Assembly (NCBI GenBank): GCA_022695795.1
Contig: MU404227.1
Coordinates: 1-50,829, forward strand
Length of the DNA: 50,829 nt
Reading direction: 5' to 3'
From: Biscogniauxia marginata
Taxonomy: Eukaryota; Ascomycota; Sordariomycetes; Xylariales; Xylariaceae
Under the pieces are notes generated by a model. It ran no database searches. It was not told the origin of the DNA and saw nothing but the letters and a program-made list of their open reading frames with translations. Made by a program: the position numbers and the translations under genes. Below, one piece after another: positions 10,860-21,466 of the stretch. Each line of letters begins with the position of its first letter. Position 1 is the stretch's first letter.

Positions 10860-11448
10860 TGGACGATAGGTGACTCATCTCGCCATCATTTTGATTAGTG
10901 TCAAAACCATTGTCATGAGAGTGAATGTTGATAATTATGAGATCTTTGATTATCATATAGACTTCTACTTTAATTTTCTCACTTGGTGACCAAGCAATTT
11001 TCGAGTCACCTTGAATAGCGTGATTCGCAACTTTATACGAGCCCCCTTTCCAGACCATCTGTCGGGTTTTAGTTCATCAGTCGAATACGGCAATAGCTTG
11101 TCGAGGCTAAAAGGATTGCGGTACTGGAGTGACACTCCAATCTACATGAACCCCATATTAATATCTTTCTTTTTCTATCACTAGCTGATTCCACCCACAA
11201 CATGACAATGTTAGCATAGACTAAATCCAGGGGTCGGTTAATTTACTATATGAATACCAGAATACTTCCCGTCCTTTATATTTTCGGCTAAAGCTTTCAT
11301 GGCATAAGGTCGAAGGCAGGTAGAGATATGTTGGTAGTGTGTAGAAATTCTAGCGATTTCGGCAACTTCGTCCAGCTGCTGTTTACTCCATATGCCCCCG
11401 TATCCTATGACTAGGTGGACAGCATCTGTGTTCTAATCTTTCAGCCAC
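10860..11448. other. Intergenic; start-less open frame on the minus strand
   Basis: A minus-strand frame from 11432 to the stop at 11238 has no start codon but looks coding (contains VHLVIGYGGIWSKQQLDE and ends KYSGIHIVN). Just 5' of it is a TAG, preceded by YFKWLKD in the same frame. It may be a lost 3' exon of the neighbouring minus-strand gene or a separate relict. I do not recognise it. The rest (10860-11237) shows no gene. Confidence 0.35.
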
Positions 11449-12276
11449 TTAAAGTATGTATTTCTTGAAATCGTCCCACCCCCCAACAATGTTGGTTTGG
11501 TTGGAATTCCCAGAAGCCAAGTTCCCGGACACTGATACAATAGTGTCAGGCGATCCCGTGGCCCTGTTCACCTGCCTTGACCCTCCATCTGCGTAGTTGT
11601 TCTCAATGCGTATACGAGAATCCCTCTTGACGGTCTCTTGCCGGATTGTATTCGAACCCCCCCTAAGTTGCTCCCTCAGCCGAGATTGGTACGCCTCGAA
11701 CCATTTCGCTAGACTGATATAGGCAATATTGAGCTCGATCAACGCCCTCAATAAATCGAACTCCCGCTTCTTTGCGTAGATATCAATCGTACAAAACCGT
11801 CCCAACGTGTCCTGCAATGTGACAATTATTTCCTCCTCTAGTTCCTTCTGAAGTTCCGTTATAGCTTTGTGAACCTCGTTCATCGTTATAAGTGCGGGAG
11901 TCACGTCGAGGAGCGACTCCTTCAATAATTCCTTTAGGTCCTTTAGGCTAGTTTTAAATTCGGTGAGCTTATTTATCGTGCTGGATTTTGATATATAACC
12001 TGTGCGCTCGTGAGACGTGACGACCTTATCCGATAGTGCAATAGCTTCCTCGAGGAGTTTGTCTATATCTGGGATGGATTCCGGTTGACTGATAGGATCT
12101 CTGTTCTCCTCCTGATGCTCTCCACGCGTGGCCGGCACGGGTTCCGTTTGACTAGCAGAACTGTTGCTTCCCTCCCCGGCCTCTGGCCTAGCCCTGTTAG
12201 AGAAGATAAGCGTCTAGGAACCAAGATCGTTAGTCATATACTGAGGTGGAGAATGTAAATATGAATAGCTCACCAT
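11449..12276 (-). CDS. Helical protein with possible HET-s-like amyloid tail
   Basis: The main exon 12213-11449 is open for 255 codons but has no ATG near its 5' end. An ATG at 12276-12274, directly followed by a GTGAGC donor and joined to a CCTAG acceptor before 12213, gives an in-frame protein of 255 aa. Residues about 40-180 are strongly helical (LTEFKTSLKDLKELLKESLL, ITELQKELEEEI), with no membrane segment. The last 65 residues are polar and Asn/Gly/Ser rich. NTIRQETVKRDSRIRIENNY aligns without gaps to the HET-s pseudo-repeat pattern N-(S/T)-...-R-(V/I)-x-(L/I)-x-N. A second part, TIVSVSGNLASGN, also has alternating hydrophobics then Gly-Asn. A prion-forming signalling tail is therefore possible but unproven; the Gly before Asn in repeat 1 is Glu. 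I recognise no family for the helical part. Confidence 0.6.
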
Positions 12277-13034
12277 GGCTGATCAACTGAAAATTCACCG
12301 CTAGGATGTAGTCAACAACGTTGTCTGTTGAATAGGCCGATTCCCGTGGATGACAAGGTATGAAGGGTGGAAAGGAAGCGGTTATAAGCAGGCTGTGGGA
12401 CTATCAAACGAGGGAAACGATGCGGAATTAATAGAATTTATATGTTACACTCAATACATTTTATTTAGAAAATTGGCCGCGGTATGATCATCTGAGGATA
12501 GCATTTTAAAGCCGCATGATCACTTAAATTCCCTAGGCTTCCCAGGACTCCTTGGTTCTTTCGTTGTAAGGATACAAGACGAAAATGTCTTACAAGTTGA
12601 GGAATAGGTAAGGGAGTTATGAAGTGTAAGAAAATATGTGACTTCCTGGGGGGAGTATGACCGGTCAGGCTAAAGGGCCGCGCGGTCTCTTTTCCCTTGT
12701 CATCTTCCATTCTGCGTACAAGGGGTCCAGGCGCAATACTTGATTACAACGACATGATGCTCCAAGTAAGGCATGCTTATTTCGTAAGTTGTCATCAACA
12801 ACTTTATGATCCTGCTATAACTAGCCATAATCATCAGGCTCTATCGGCGGTGACTTTCCATTGTCGATGACACCCAGAATTAAAGAACATATCCTTGGTA
12901 CTTTGTATATTGACTTTTACCAATGGGAGAATTAGAAAACGTGAGGTATATACCTAGTTATGACTATTTCAAGTGACGGCCTATTCCGTTAGGGTCACAG
13001 GTGTTTAGACCATAGTCGTAATAAAAGGTGACTG

Positions 13035-13086
13035 TCTTTTCTTTTCTTTTCTTTTCTTTTCTTTTCTTTTCTTTTCTTTTCTTTTT
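13035..13086. repeat. (CTTTT)n microsatellite
   Basis: About ten perfect copies of the pentamer CTTTT in a pyrimidine-rich stretch. Confidence 0.9.
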
Positions 13087-13249
13087 TTCTAAAACTCTTT
13101 CTCTTTCTCTTCCCACGTGTTAAATTTCGGTTAATCTAACTAAATAGCTAGAAAAAACAAAGAAAGCTACTTTAAAAAATCTATAATGAAATAATTGCAG
13201 AAGAAAAACTATATTGACTGTCTCTGTTTAGTACCTGGCGGTTTATGTA

Positions 13250-13289
13250 TGTACCTACCTACCTACCTTAGGTACCTAGGTAGGTACTT
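13250..13289. repeat. TACC/GGTA inverted repeat cluster
   Basis: Four TACC units face GGTA units around TACCTAGGTA, making a near-perfect hairpin. Similar TACCTAGGTA clusters recur near 9195, 27850, 30765 and 31745. Confidence 0.6.
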
Positions 13290-13676
13290 ATATGTTCTCA
13301 AGTGCAATTGATTATCAAATTACTAAGCGAATCACGTCATTCGGGAGGACCCCTACAATGCGGGAGACATTCTCCACTTTACAATTCCAGAGGGACGGTC
13401 GAAAGATCGACAACCGAAACTTTCATTATTCACTACTAGGTAATATCGCAATCGCTATCTCTAAACCAGCCAGTCACCTTTTTCTTCCCACTTTCACCGT
13501 CTCACTTATCGTCTCCTACATCGGAGTTGCACTCAAACAACTTCTGTCAAACTCAACATAAAAAGTGTCTCCTAATTGCAAATTATATTATAAATTTGCC
13601 TTTCTAATTCCAGAGCCAGGGATCTCTTTTAGTATCTGGAGGCGAACGGTATAGCTCGCGAAAAGAGTGCGCGGGG

Positions 13677-13702
13677 TAGCAGCAGCAGCAGCAGCAGCAG
13701 CT
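13677..13702. repeat. (CAG)n tract in the 5' leader of the carrier gene
   Basis: Eight or so AGC/CAG units end about 17 bp before the ATG at 13719. It is not translated in the main frame. Confidence 0.8.
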
Positions 13703-13718
13703 GTAGGTATAAGCCAGG

Positions 13719-14977
13719 ATGGCAGACGCGGCGCAGGATATCGACACCAAGGGCGGTGCTCTCGATACGGCGAAGGATCTCTTCGCCGGTGCCGTCGGGG
13801 GGGTTGCGCAGGTATTAATTGGTAAGGTGATCTCCATTTCTGTTGAATTTGCCGAATAGGACACTCTGTATGAGTGCTTGGCTCCCGAGAGACGAGAGCT
13901 TGCGACATGCCTCAAATCTTGACTACAAGGCCAGAGCTTATAGGAGCCGAATTGCTAGACTACGGACGATGGCAATTGGGCTGCGTGGGTTTTGTTCATA
14001 AGCCCAAGCTGCTCACTTGGCCTAGTCCTGTCATTGTTGGTGTCGCTCTGCTATTCATCCTATGCCGTATTTCACCATATATATATATACGTATCTATAA
14101 CAGCCAACTAACAAGCCCCTTCCCCCCAACCTTAGGCCAACCCTTCGACATAGTAAAAGTGCGCCTCCAGACAACCACGCAGTACAGCTCGGCCCTCAAC
14201 GCCGCCACCTCCATCTACGCGCACGAGGGCCCGCTCGCCTTCTACAAGGGCACGCTGACGCCCCTCCTCGGCATCGGGGCGTGCGTGTCGATCCAGTTCG
14301 GCGCCTTCGGGTACGCGCGGCGGTACTTCGAGTCGGTGAACGCGGGGCGTTCACTCTCCCCCTCCCCCTCCTCCGCCTCTGCCTCGGCCCCGCCTCCCCT
14401 CAGCTACGGCCAGTACTACGCGGCGGGCGCCTTCGCGGGCGTGGCCAACAGCGTGATATCGGGGCCGATCGAGCACGTGCGGATCCGGCTGCAGACGCAG
14501 CCGCACGGGGCGTCGCGGCTGTACGCGGGCCCGCTGGACTGCGTGCGCAAGCTGTCGGCGCGCGGCGGCGTGCTCGGCGGCCTCTACCGCGGCGAGGCCG
14601 TGACCGTCCTGCGCGAGGCCCAGGCCTACGGCGTCTGGTTCCTCGCCTTCGAGTGGATGATGAACGCCGACGCCGCCCGCAACCGCGTCGACCGCCGCGA
14701 CGTCCCCAGCTACAAGGTCGCCCTCTACGGCGGCCTCGCCGGCGAGGCCCTCTGGCTCGGCAGCTACCCCTTCGACGTCGTCAAGAGCAAGATGCAGACC
14801 GACGGCTTCGGCAAGGACATGCGCTACCGCTCCATGCGCGACTGCTTCGCCCAGATCTGGCGTGCCGAGGGCGCCCGCGGCTTCTGGAAGGGCCTCGGCC
14901 CCACGCTGCTCAGGGCCATGCCCGTCAGCGCCGGCACCTTTGCCGTCGTCGAGGCGACGATGCGTGCGATTAGTTAG
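13719..14977 (+). CDS. Mitochondrial inner-membrane carrier, Ymc1/Crc1-like
   Basis: Two exons, 13719-13821 and 14136-14977, give 314 aa, the usual carrier length. The junction rebuilds the first carrier signature as GQPFDIVKVRLQ, which proves the 314-bp intron. Three repeats are visible: AGAVGGVAQVLIGQPFDIVK; AGAFAGVANSVISGPIEHVR, with the Glu-His variant typical of the Ymc1/Ymc2/Crc1 branch; and GGLAGEALWLGSYPFDVVK. The last ends in GFWKGLGPTLLRAMPVSAGT. The family moves amino acids or carnitine derivatives across the inner membrane; substrate is not settled by sequence. An insert of Ser/Ala/Pro residues (SPSPSSASASAPPP) lies in the loop between repeats 1 and 2. Third codon positions are almost all G or C, unlike neighbouring genes, in keeping with high expression or GC-biased conversion. 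It ends 360 bp from the convergent RINT-1 gene. Confidence 0.93.
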
Positions 14978-15337
14978 GATGTATTAGTTGAGTGACGACG
15001 GTGATCCTGGATTAATCAAGGGGGGTGATACAAGAATGAGACAGGATACCATAGAATAGAATGGTTGAAAAGGGGGCGGGTGGGCTCAGGCGTATACGTA
15101 GTTTGTTGCATACCAAACTACAGGCGTTCAACATTTTTTTGCATCCAATGACGACCTGGGTCGGAAGAATTCTTTAATTGATGGCTAGATGATTTAGATT
15201 TGGGTTGGCTTCCACGAGTTATTCAACAATAAGCATATTTTCTTTTTCTTCGAGGATGGTCTAGAACCTAGAGTGAGGGTATAATACATTTCGGCCGAGC
15301 GAGAGGCGAGAAATAAACCAACAGAAACCGTCTGCTT
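14978..15337. other. Convergent 3' intergenic region
   Basis: Space between the 3' ends of the carrier (plus) and RINT-1 (minus). No gene or strong structure seen. Confidence 0.6.
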
Positions 15338-17870
15338 CTAATCACTATTCTCGACTCTCCTCTGCAGGATCTTTCTCGCGTTCGCTGGAGTCAGGGAGTC
15401 TAGTCCCAACTCAGCCAGGATCAATTTAGCTTCCGTATTGTCCGTGAAAATGCGATCGCTTGCCTGTTGGAGCGTAACGCCTCCGTTGCCGCTCTCAGCT
15501 TCCAACGGCAAGCTCAACAGTTGCGCGCCATCTTGTAGTGTGCCCATAATCAAGGAGCCATCCGGGATATGGCGATCGATTAGCGAGAATATAGTTTGCA
15601 GATCCCTCACAAACTGGGCAGCACCGAGGGTTGTGAAGTTCTGCCGCATGAGGACGTCCGCCCACAGCATATCCTGTAGTTTCTCGAGGGCTTCTCGCCA
15701 TATGCGCCGATTTACTGCTGTGCTCAATGCGGAGGCCAAGAAAGTTAGATTTCGCTTGAGGATCTGGGACCTGTTAGCCGAGTGTTCAGCAAAATCGGTG
15801 TGTGAACATACCCTCAAAGGTTCGTCTAGTTCTGCTGTTACGGCTAGATGGGAGGGATCAACTATTGAAGTCAGCATTCCGAATGATAATTAGTAGCTGG
15901 GGTTAGTAGACATACAATTGGGCTCACTACTGATTGTTGTCCACTGGGGTTTAGTGAGGTAAGGGCGAAATGCTTTCTGGTGCGAATCAATCAGGGCCGA
16001 GACGAGGTATTCTTCAGCTGTTCTGCGTCGGTGGCTGTAAGCTACAATGGTCTCGTCAAACAGGATACCGCCATCCCCATCCACACCGACCGCGGACGAG
16101 ATGCGATCCTTGACGTTCTCTTGGCTCATGCCCCCGGCGAGGTTTTCTTGGTAGCTTCTCCTCTTCGCCCTCGTCTGAAGCTGTTCCCAGAGCGTCACAA
16201 AGAACTGCGCATACCGTTTAGTAATAATGGAGAGGAAAATCTTTTGGGACAAGACTAACCTCTTCGTTGCTCCAATCTTTCAGCGTAGCAACAATGTGAT
16301 CAGAACTACCGAGCACCTTACAGAGTGTTTCGAAAGCACCTGTTCCTTCCAAAGCCGCCGCCTGTTCTTTCGTGACCCCGTGTAAAGTTCGGCCTAGAGT
16401 TGAAGTAATGGTATAGTAGGCATCTAGCGAATCTTTCAGGCGGTCGTGATAATTATCTAGAATTTCGAGCTGTATGTCGATGAGAAATCGGAGCTTGTGA
16501 GAGAACCTGTGGATCCGTTCGTACTGAGATGTTACGGACTTGAGTAAGTCTGTCACCCTCACAGCGCCAAATGTTGGTTTCATTTTACCACTACCACTGT
16601 AGTCGTAGTCGATGTTCCTGGCATCGGCCGAATTCATGATGACATGGAAGCGCTCGAGCGCAAAGTCTTTTTCAGCCTTGAGCCAGTCGTCAAAATGCTT
16701 ATCGAGGACTTCAGCAGTCAAGCCTGCCCAGCCTCGCTCGGGATCACCGCCATCATAATTGAATTTTGTTCGTAGTTCGTCATCCAGGTTCATGAGCTGT
16801 ACCATGAGACTACTCAAGAACTGGGGATTCTTTAAGCCGCGTTGCACCACCGCGCTAATCTTTTCCCTCATCACCGGAAGCAGGGCCGTGATCAAGGCAC
16901 AAGCCGGATCCACGTAGACAGACATGTCGCCAACCCTGGTGTTGCGGAACCGCGATGCAAGAACATGGCCGACATTCTCCCGGAAGAAATTCTCCCACTT
17001 GTTAATGAGCGAAACGGACTGCGGGATGCAAAAAGTCCCAAATGCCTGAGGGTTGCTTGTCGCGGTATTGCTCATGAATTGGAACCGGAACCACTGAGAG
17101 AAGGCCCTGGTCATCACTTCGAAGGGCAGTAAAACAACAATGTCTTCGGAGTATAGAACCTCAGGTGCTTGTAAATCGATGAGCTTCTCGAAGCACTCCA
17201 GCCACTCGGCATCCATCTCGGCGTTCGGGTCGACTCCCTGGGGCCAATTACGCTTCTTGAGAATGCTCTCGAGCTCTTTAGACATGGTATCCTTCATTTC
17301 ATTCCACAGGTTCGCCGTGATCCTTTCGACGTAGTCGACTAGATGTGTGGCGGCCTCGTCCGCAGGGCCTTGCAGCTCTCTCAACCGCATGGTTAGCTTC
17401 TTCAGCCTAGAATACGGCTCCAGCGCAGCTTTCGGACTCTGCGGCAGATGCGATCGTGCTTCCAGGCGCATGCTCTCGACATCTTGTAGTAGCGACACAT
17501 AATGGTATGCTAGCTCAACCTTGTGCAGCTGCTTCATCGGTTGTTCGAGCCGTCGTATCGCCTCGTCGGGGGCGCTAGAGTTCGCAACGACCTGCATGCG
17601 CGCATCGATGCTCTGCTGGAGGATCTCGAACTCCTCTATGGACTTGGCAAGGCCACCCTGGCGGTCTCTGGCAGAGCGACGAGCATCTTCGAGCTCTCTG
17701 GTGGCATCGTCGAGTTGGGACTGGAGTTGGCTGCGTTGGACTTCGACGTTTGCGAGCAAGCTATCTAGATTCTCGAAATCTGTAGTCGACTGAAGCTTGT
17801 CATCGAGGTAGTCTTCCAGCCGAATATCGGGCTCCGCGGAGTAGTTGCGCGGGAATATATTAGTTGCCAT
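15338..17870 (-). CDS. RINT-1/Tip20 family vesicle-tethering protein
   Basis: Four exons on the minus strand encode 791 aa: 17870-16260, 16204-15916, 15861-15812 and 15763-15338. Introns are 55, 54 and 48 bp with GT/AG ends. The 48-bp intron is a multiple of three and open, so retention would add 16 residues. The N-terminus has a coiled coil (about residues 30-90, LLANVEVQRSQLQSQLDDAT). The body shows TIP-1/RINT-1 features such as QWFRFQF, WAGLTAEVLDKHFDDWLKAE, and the C-terminal LWADVLMRQNFTTLGAAQF. In yeast Tip20 is a subunit of the Dsl1 complex at the ER, which tethers COPI vesicles; in animals RINT-1 is in the NRZ complex. Length matches the family. The gene looks intact. The start ATG at 17870 gives MATNIFPRNYSAEPDIRLED. 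Confidence 0.93.
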
Positions 17871-18185
17871 ATTTGCGGTGCGTTGAAAGGGTATTGATTC
17901 TTATCGGTGGCCAGCTCCAGCTTCAGCACAGCTGGCAGCAATGTGGTTCGATATGCATTGAATGGGGTATGCACTATCCGAGTTTCTATACTAAGGTGGA
18001 ATACCTACCTATGCGGGGTCTAGGACGGGCAGAGGCTCTTTGGAGTAGACCCACTCCGAGCCTACCCCACTTTGGGGAGCGACACCAATTGCCTTATCAC
18101 AATCCAGGCCAAACCCACCAACTAGCCTGCGGGATTTTCAATCACAAAACATGTACGCAAACAAAGAATCACTAAACCAATCAGT
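17871..18185. other. RINT-1 promoter and tRNA 5' flank
   Basis: A 315-bp spacer between the divergently placed RINT-1 start and the tRNA. No gene seen. Confidence 0.5.
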
Positions 18186-18288
18186 GGTGAGATGGCCGAG
18201 TTGGTTATGGCGTATGGTTAAGGTTCTGCAAGCTTAACATTAATTCCATATGGAGCAATCCGCGTGGGTTCGAGTCCCACTCTCATCA
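18186..18288 (+). tRNA. tRNA-Leu(AAG) with intron
   Basis: A type II tRNA. The acceptor arm GGTGAGA pairs with TCTCATC, then discriminator A. The D-arm begins TGGCCGAG (A box). The anticodon stem is TATGG/CCATA, with loop TT-AAG-G, giving anticodon AAG. An intron of about 21 nt follows position 37; its CTTAAC segment can pair with GTTAAG around the anticodon, the standard bulge-helix-bulge-like arrangement. A long variable arm (TGGAGCAATCCGC) and a T-arm GTGGG-TTCGAGT-CCCAC (B box GGTTCGAGTCC) follow. Variable arm and acceptor are typical of tRNA-Leu. Confidence 0.92.
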
Positions 18289-18295
18289 GCATTCC

Positions 18296-18300
18296 TTTTT
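18296..18300 (+). terminator. RNA polymerase III terminator of tRNA-Leu
   Basis: A T5 run seven bases after the tRNA discriminator base, the usual pol III stop. Confidence 0.75.
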
Positions 18301-19078
18301 GATCCAATTCCGTTTGGTGATACTTTTTTGTTTGATGCCACATGCTTACATTCCCGTCAGTTGTCTCTTTAGCCCCGCACGAGGCTCCAGGAGATTCCTC
18401 TCTTTGAGAGATATATGTGTAAGTATAACAACCTGGTTGCAGTAAACAATGCTTTTTAATATTGGCTATTGCTAGTTAATGGAAGTGGTATATGAATAAG
18501 CTTGACAAGTTGTCCGTAGAGTGAGACAGCAATATTTTCTCAAACTCCTAGGAAACTAACATGTTGTAAGGAAGTATGTCCCTGGGTAGTCTTGAGGCGT
18601 GGGATGATATCATGAGCCTCCCACGCTTTGAATGTTTCCCCAAATACCCCGATCGATTAATTCACCAAAGTCATGTCCTGCCAGCCACTGAGGCTCTATT
18701 CCGCTATCTGTTCACGTCGATCTTTAGTCGCACTGGGGAGTCAAGCTTTGCGGGAATGACGACATTAGGAGAAGGCATTCTTAGATCCGACACCTAATAA
18801 GCAGAATACCGTGGTCCAATGGGAGTGCTCTCGGTTATCGTGAGAAGAAGATATATTCGAAAGAGGAAACTTAATGATGTGACCACCGAGAGCAATAAAA
18901 CATTCCATCATCACCCCATCTCAGCAGGAAGATTGCTCTTCCTCTGTGTTTGAAGTTTGAGTATTTAACTCAGATTCGACTCTGGGTTTCTTGCCATGAC
19001 AACCGACTGAGCTTGATAAAAACCACTGATTGTTACTCACACAATCTATACAGCACATCCAAGTCCGACAAATCAATC
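18301..19078. other. Intergenic, no supported gene
   Basis: A 73-aa plus frame (18576-18797) is open but has no recognisable family or intron signals. The last 150 bp is the likely promoter of the next gene. Confidence 0.5.
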
Positions 19079-19399
19079 ATGGGGGAGGATGAACGTCCTA
19101 GATCTTTCGGCATCGGAGGTGCTGGGAATATCCGTATGCATCGGTACCTGATGGGTGGTAAGACATTTACGAACAATAGTCCACTAATAAAACCAAACCA
19201 TTCAGGAACACGAACAGAGGCTATGGTCCACGACATCATCCCGCTACACGACCAACACCGCCGCCGAAGAAGCAGCCTCTGGAGTTTAGGCTCGAGCTCG
19301 AATAGCAATGGGGAAAGCCGGTCTTTTAAACTACCTGGGGGCTTCAAGAATGTGTTTGGCGGTTCAAGCAGGAAGTCGGTTTCAGACACAACCAAGTGA
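19079..19399 (+). CDS. Small DUF3602-like protein
   Basis: ATG at 19079 starts MGEDERPRSFGIGGAGNIRM. GGAGNIR is the hallmark of the small, disordered DUF3602 (PF12223) proteins of ascomycetes, in which RGGAGN repeats occur. An intron at 19158-19205 (48 bp, GTAAGA...TTCAG) is likely; it is a multiple of three, so either form stays in frame. Spliced length is 90 aa, ending in a Ser-rich basic tail (SFKLPGGFKNVFGGSSRKSV). Function of the family is unknown. The frame also runs upstream to 18950, but the 19079 ATG fits the family. Confidence 0.7.
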   Translation: MGEDERPRSFGIGGAGNIRMHRYLMGGKTFTNNSPLIKPNHSGTRTEAMVHDIIPLHDQHRRRRSSLWSLGSSSNSNGESRSFKLPGGFKNVFGGSSRKSVSDTTK

Positions 19400-19556
19400 A
19401 TACCTACATGTCTCTCTGCATTTGGTTTGGTACATACTGCTGGGTATGGGGATGTGAGATAGGGACTGGTGCTTCTGGCTAGGGATAGTTCGAATAAGCC
19501 CCTTATACAGGCATAGGACTAACCCCGAAAAATAATTATCATATTTATTAATGACA

Positions 19557-21466
19557 TTACATCACATATCTGAAATACAGGTTTTCCTTATCAGACAGAT
19601 CTTGGAAAGCTAGCTTGGCTCGTTCAGCCTCGTCTTCAACCACTGCAGCTTCTTTTTTATGGTTTTCGTAGCGTAGGACGAAGAGCAGTGCGACCGACGC
19701 AACTATTGTGATGCAATAGCTGGGGAGATATGTTAATCAGACCGAGCTGGGAAGAAAAGAGGGGAGGGGAGACAGGGTGGGGGGATGGAAATCAAACACC
19801 AACCATATTATTAGACCAAGCCACAGCTCCGGATAATGATATACCTTCGTCTGAGACTTGATCAATTGCGGCCCAATGATATTACCTGGGATATGCTGTT
19901 AGAGATATGAAGTATAAGTCGGTAGGAACTACCAACGTACCGACACAGTATGCCACGAATATCGTTGCCGAGGTGAAGCTCTTTTTCGTATGCCCGGCCA
20001 CATTGGACATCCCAAGCGTAATAACCAGACTCACGACTGCGCCGAAGGTACCCGTAATGCTATACCCGACTACGGGCGCCGCGGCGCGATACGTCCAGTC
20101 ACATTTCCATATTAAGGCGCAGCCGGCGATCACAGGGAGGCAGCACACGACCAGCATCAGGATGCGGATGTCCTGGTATCGCGACCCGAGCCAGCCTGTC
20201 AGGAGGATGGCGATCAAGCACAGACCGCCGAGGGGAAACTGAAAGAGGATGGAGTCGAGCGTGCTCCAGCCGAACGTGGACACTATCAGGGGCCCGAAGC
20301 CCGACACCGCACCGTTGACCGTGTACGCCGACGCCATCATGACGGCGATGAGCCAGATCTTGACGTCAAGAAGGGCCTCCCTGAGCTGCCCGCCCTTGAA
20401 TCTGGGACAGCGCACGCCGGTCTGCCCGTGACGCAGACGCTCGACGGCGGCGAAGCGCTCATCCGCGGTCAGGAACCAGGCAGACACGGGCGAGCTGGGC
20501 AGCGCGAAGCAGAGCAGGCCGAAGGCGAAGGTCAGGGCGCCGGCGAGCAGGTAGATGTACTGCCAGGGGCGGAGGCGGCCGCCGCGGACCTGCGCGAAGC
20601 CGTAGTTGAGCCCGCCGCCGGCGACGGTCCAGAGCCCCGTGGCCGAGAACCACCAGCTCTGGCGGAGCGCCTGCTCGCGCTGCGTGTAGAAGCCACTGAC
20701 GATGCACATGAAGCCCGTGGGCACGGCGCTCTCGACGAAGCCGAGCGCGAAGCGCTGCGCGTACAGACCCTGGTGCGAGGTCACCGCTGCCGTGAGCATG
20801 CACACGAGCGCCCAGAGGCACACGACGGGACCCAGCACCCGGCCCGTCCCGAACCGCTGCTGTAGGTACGACATCGGGTATAGCCCCGCTAGCATGCCGA
20901 AGTAGAAAATTGACGTTGCCCAGCTGAGGCGCGAGGTGTCGACCGCGGAGGGGCCGTTCGGGCCATCAGGCGCTACGACGACGCTCAGTTGCAGGTCGGT
21001 CGTCATGCCGAAGAGAACAGCCGATCCCAGGATCGCCTGGAGAAGAAGTGAGTTCCCATCATGCAACAGCAGAGGGGGATCAGGTAGCACAGTGCATTTT
21101 GCGGCTCTGCTCCTTTCTTTACCTTGTCATAGTACACAAGTCCATCTTTGGAAGCAGATAGGGGGGATCACTGGTTAGCCCACACACCCTACTTTCTACG
21201 TGGATCACACTCCTGCCAGGAGAGAAGCCCAGAAGATTGAACTTACACCCCACAGTCATAACCGGGATGAGAAACCAGTCCATCTTGCGCACGGCGCGCG
21301 CGACGACGACGGGGTTGACGACGTGGCGCTCCTCGCCGACCATGGCGATGGCGACATCCTTGTCCCCGACAGCCTGTTCTCCTTCTCCTTTCCCCTCCTC
21401 TCCAGCGTTCCGCGGCTGTGGCGGCGCAGTCATTGCGTCCCCGCAGGACTTTGCTTCATCTGCCAT
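19557..21466 (-). CDS. MFS permease, allantoate/Dal5-like (ACS) family
   Basis: Five exons on the minus strand give 527 aa: 21466-21247, 21145-21123, 21036-19941, 19885-19804 and 19719-19557. All junctions keep frame. Exon 2 is only 23 nt but supplies YGLVYYDK, which restores the first helix after MDWFLIPVMTVG and the Asp-Lys pair of the family. About 12 hydrophobic helices are present. The signature loop FGTGRVLGP after helix 2 and RFALGFVESAVPTGFMCIVS in helices 4-5 match the anion:cation symporter branch (Dal5, Tna1, Liz1). The C-terminal exon (CYCITIVASVALLFVLRYEN...DLSDKENLYFRY) has the usual family tail. It should import an anionic small molecule such as allantoate, a vitamin or a dipeptide; the true substrate is not known. 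The middle exon is GC-rich at third positions. Confidence 0.93.

Larger units (their letters stand above)
12277..13718. other. Intergenic, 1.4 kb, simple repeats but no clear gene
   Basis: Contains the promoter side of the 11449-12276 gene, a (CTTTT)n tract, an ACCTAGGT-type inverted repeat and a CAG tract just before the mitochondrial carrier. A plus-strand frame 13292-13561 (89 codons) is probably chance or leader sequence. Confidence 0.6.

Noticed and set aside
12555..12660. Third copy of the small solo LTR
   Set aside because: Shares ACAAGACGAAAATGT with the start of the 6497 copy, but has no hairpin, no matching end and no target duplication.
14281..14973. 230-codon overlapping frame rich in Arg, Pro and Ala
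   Set aside because: Shadow of the GC-rich mitochondrial carrier exon; no family features and low-complexity translation.
20428..20865. 145-codon frame opposite the permease
   Set aside because: Antisense shadow of the GC-rich MFS exon.
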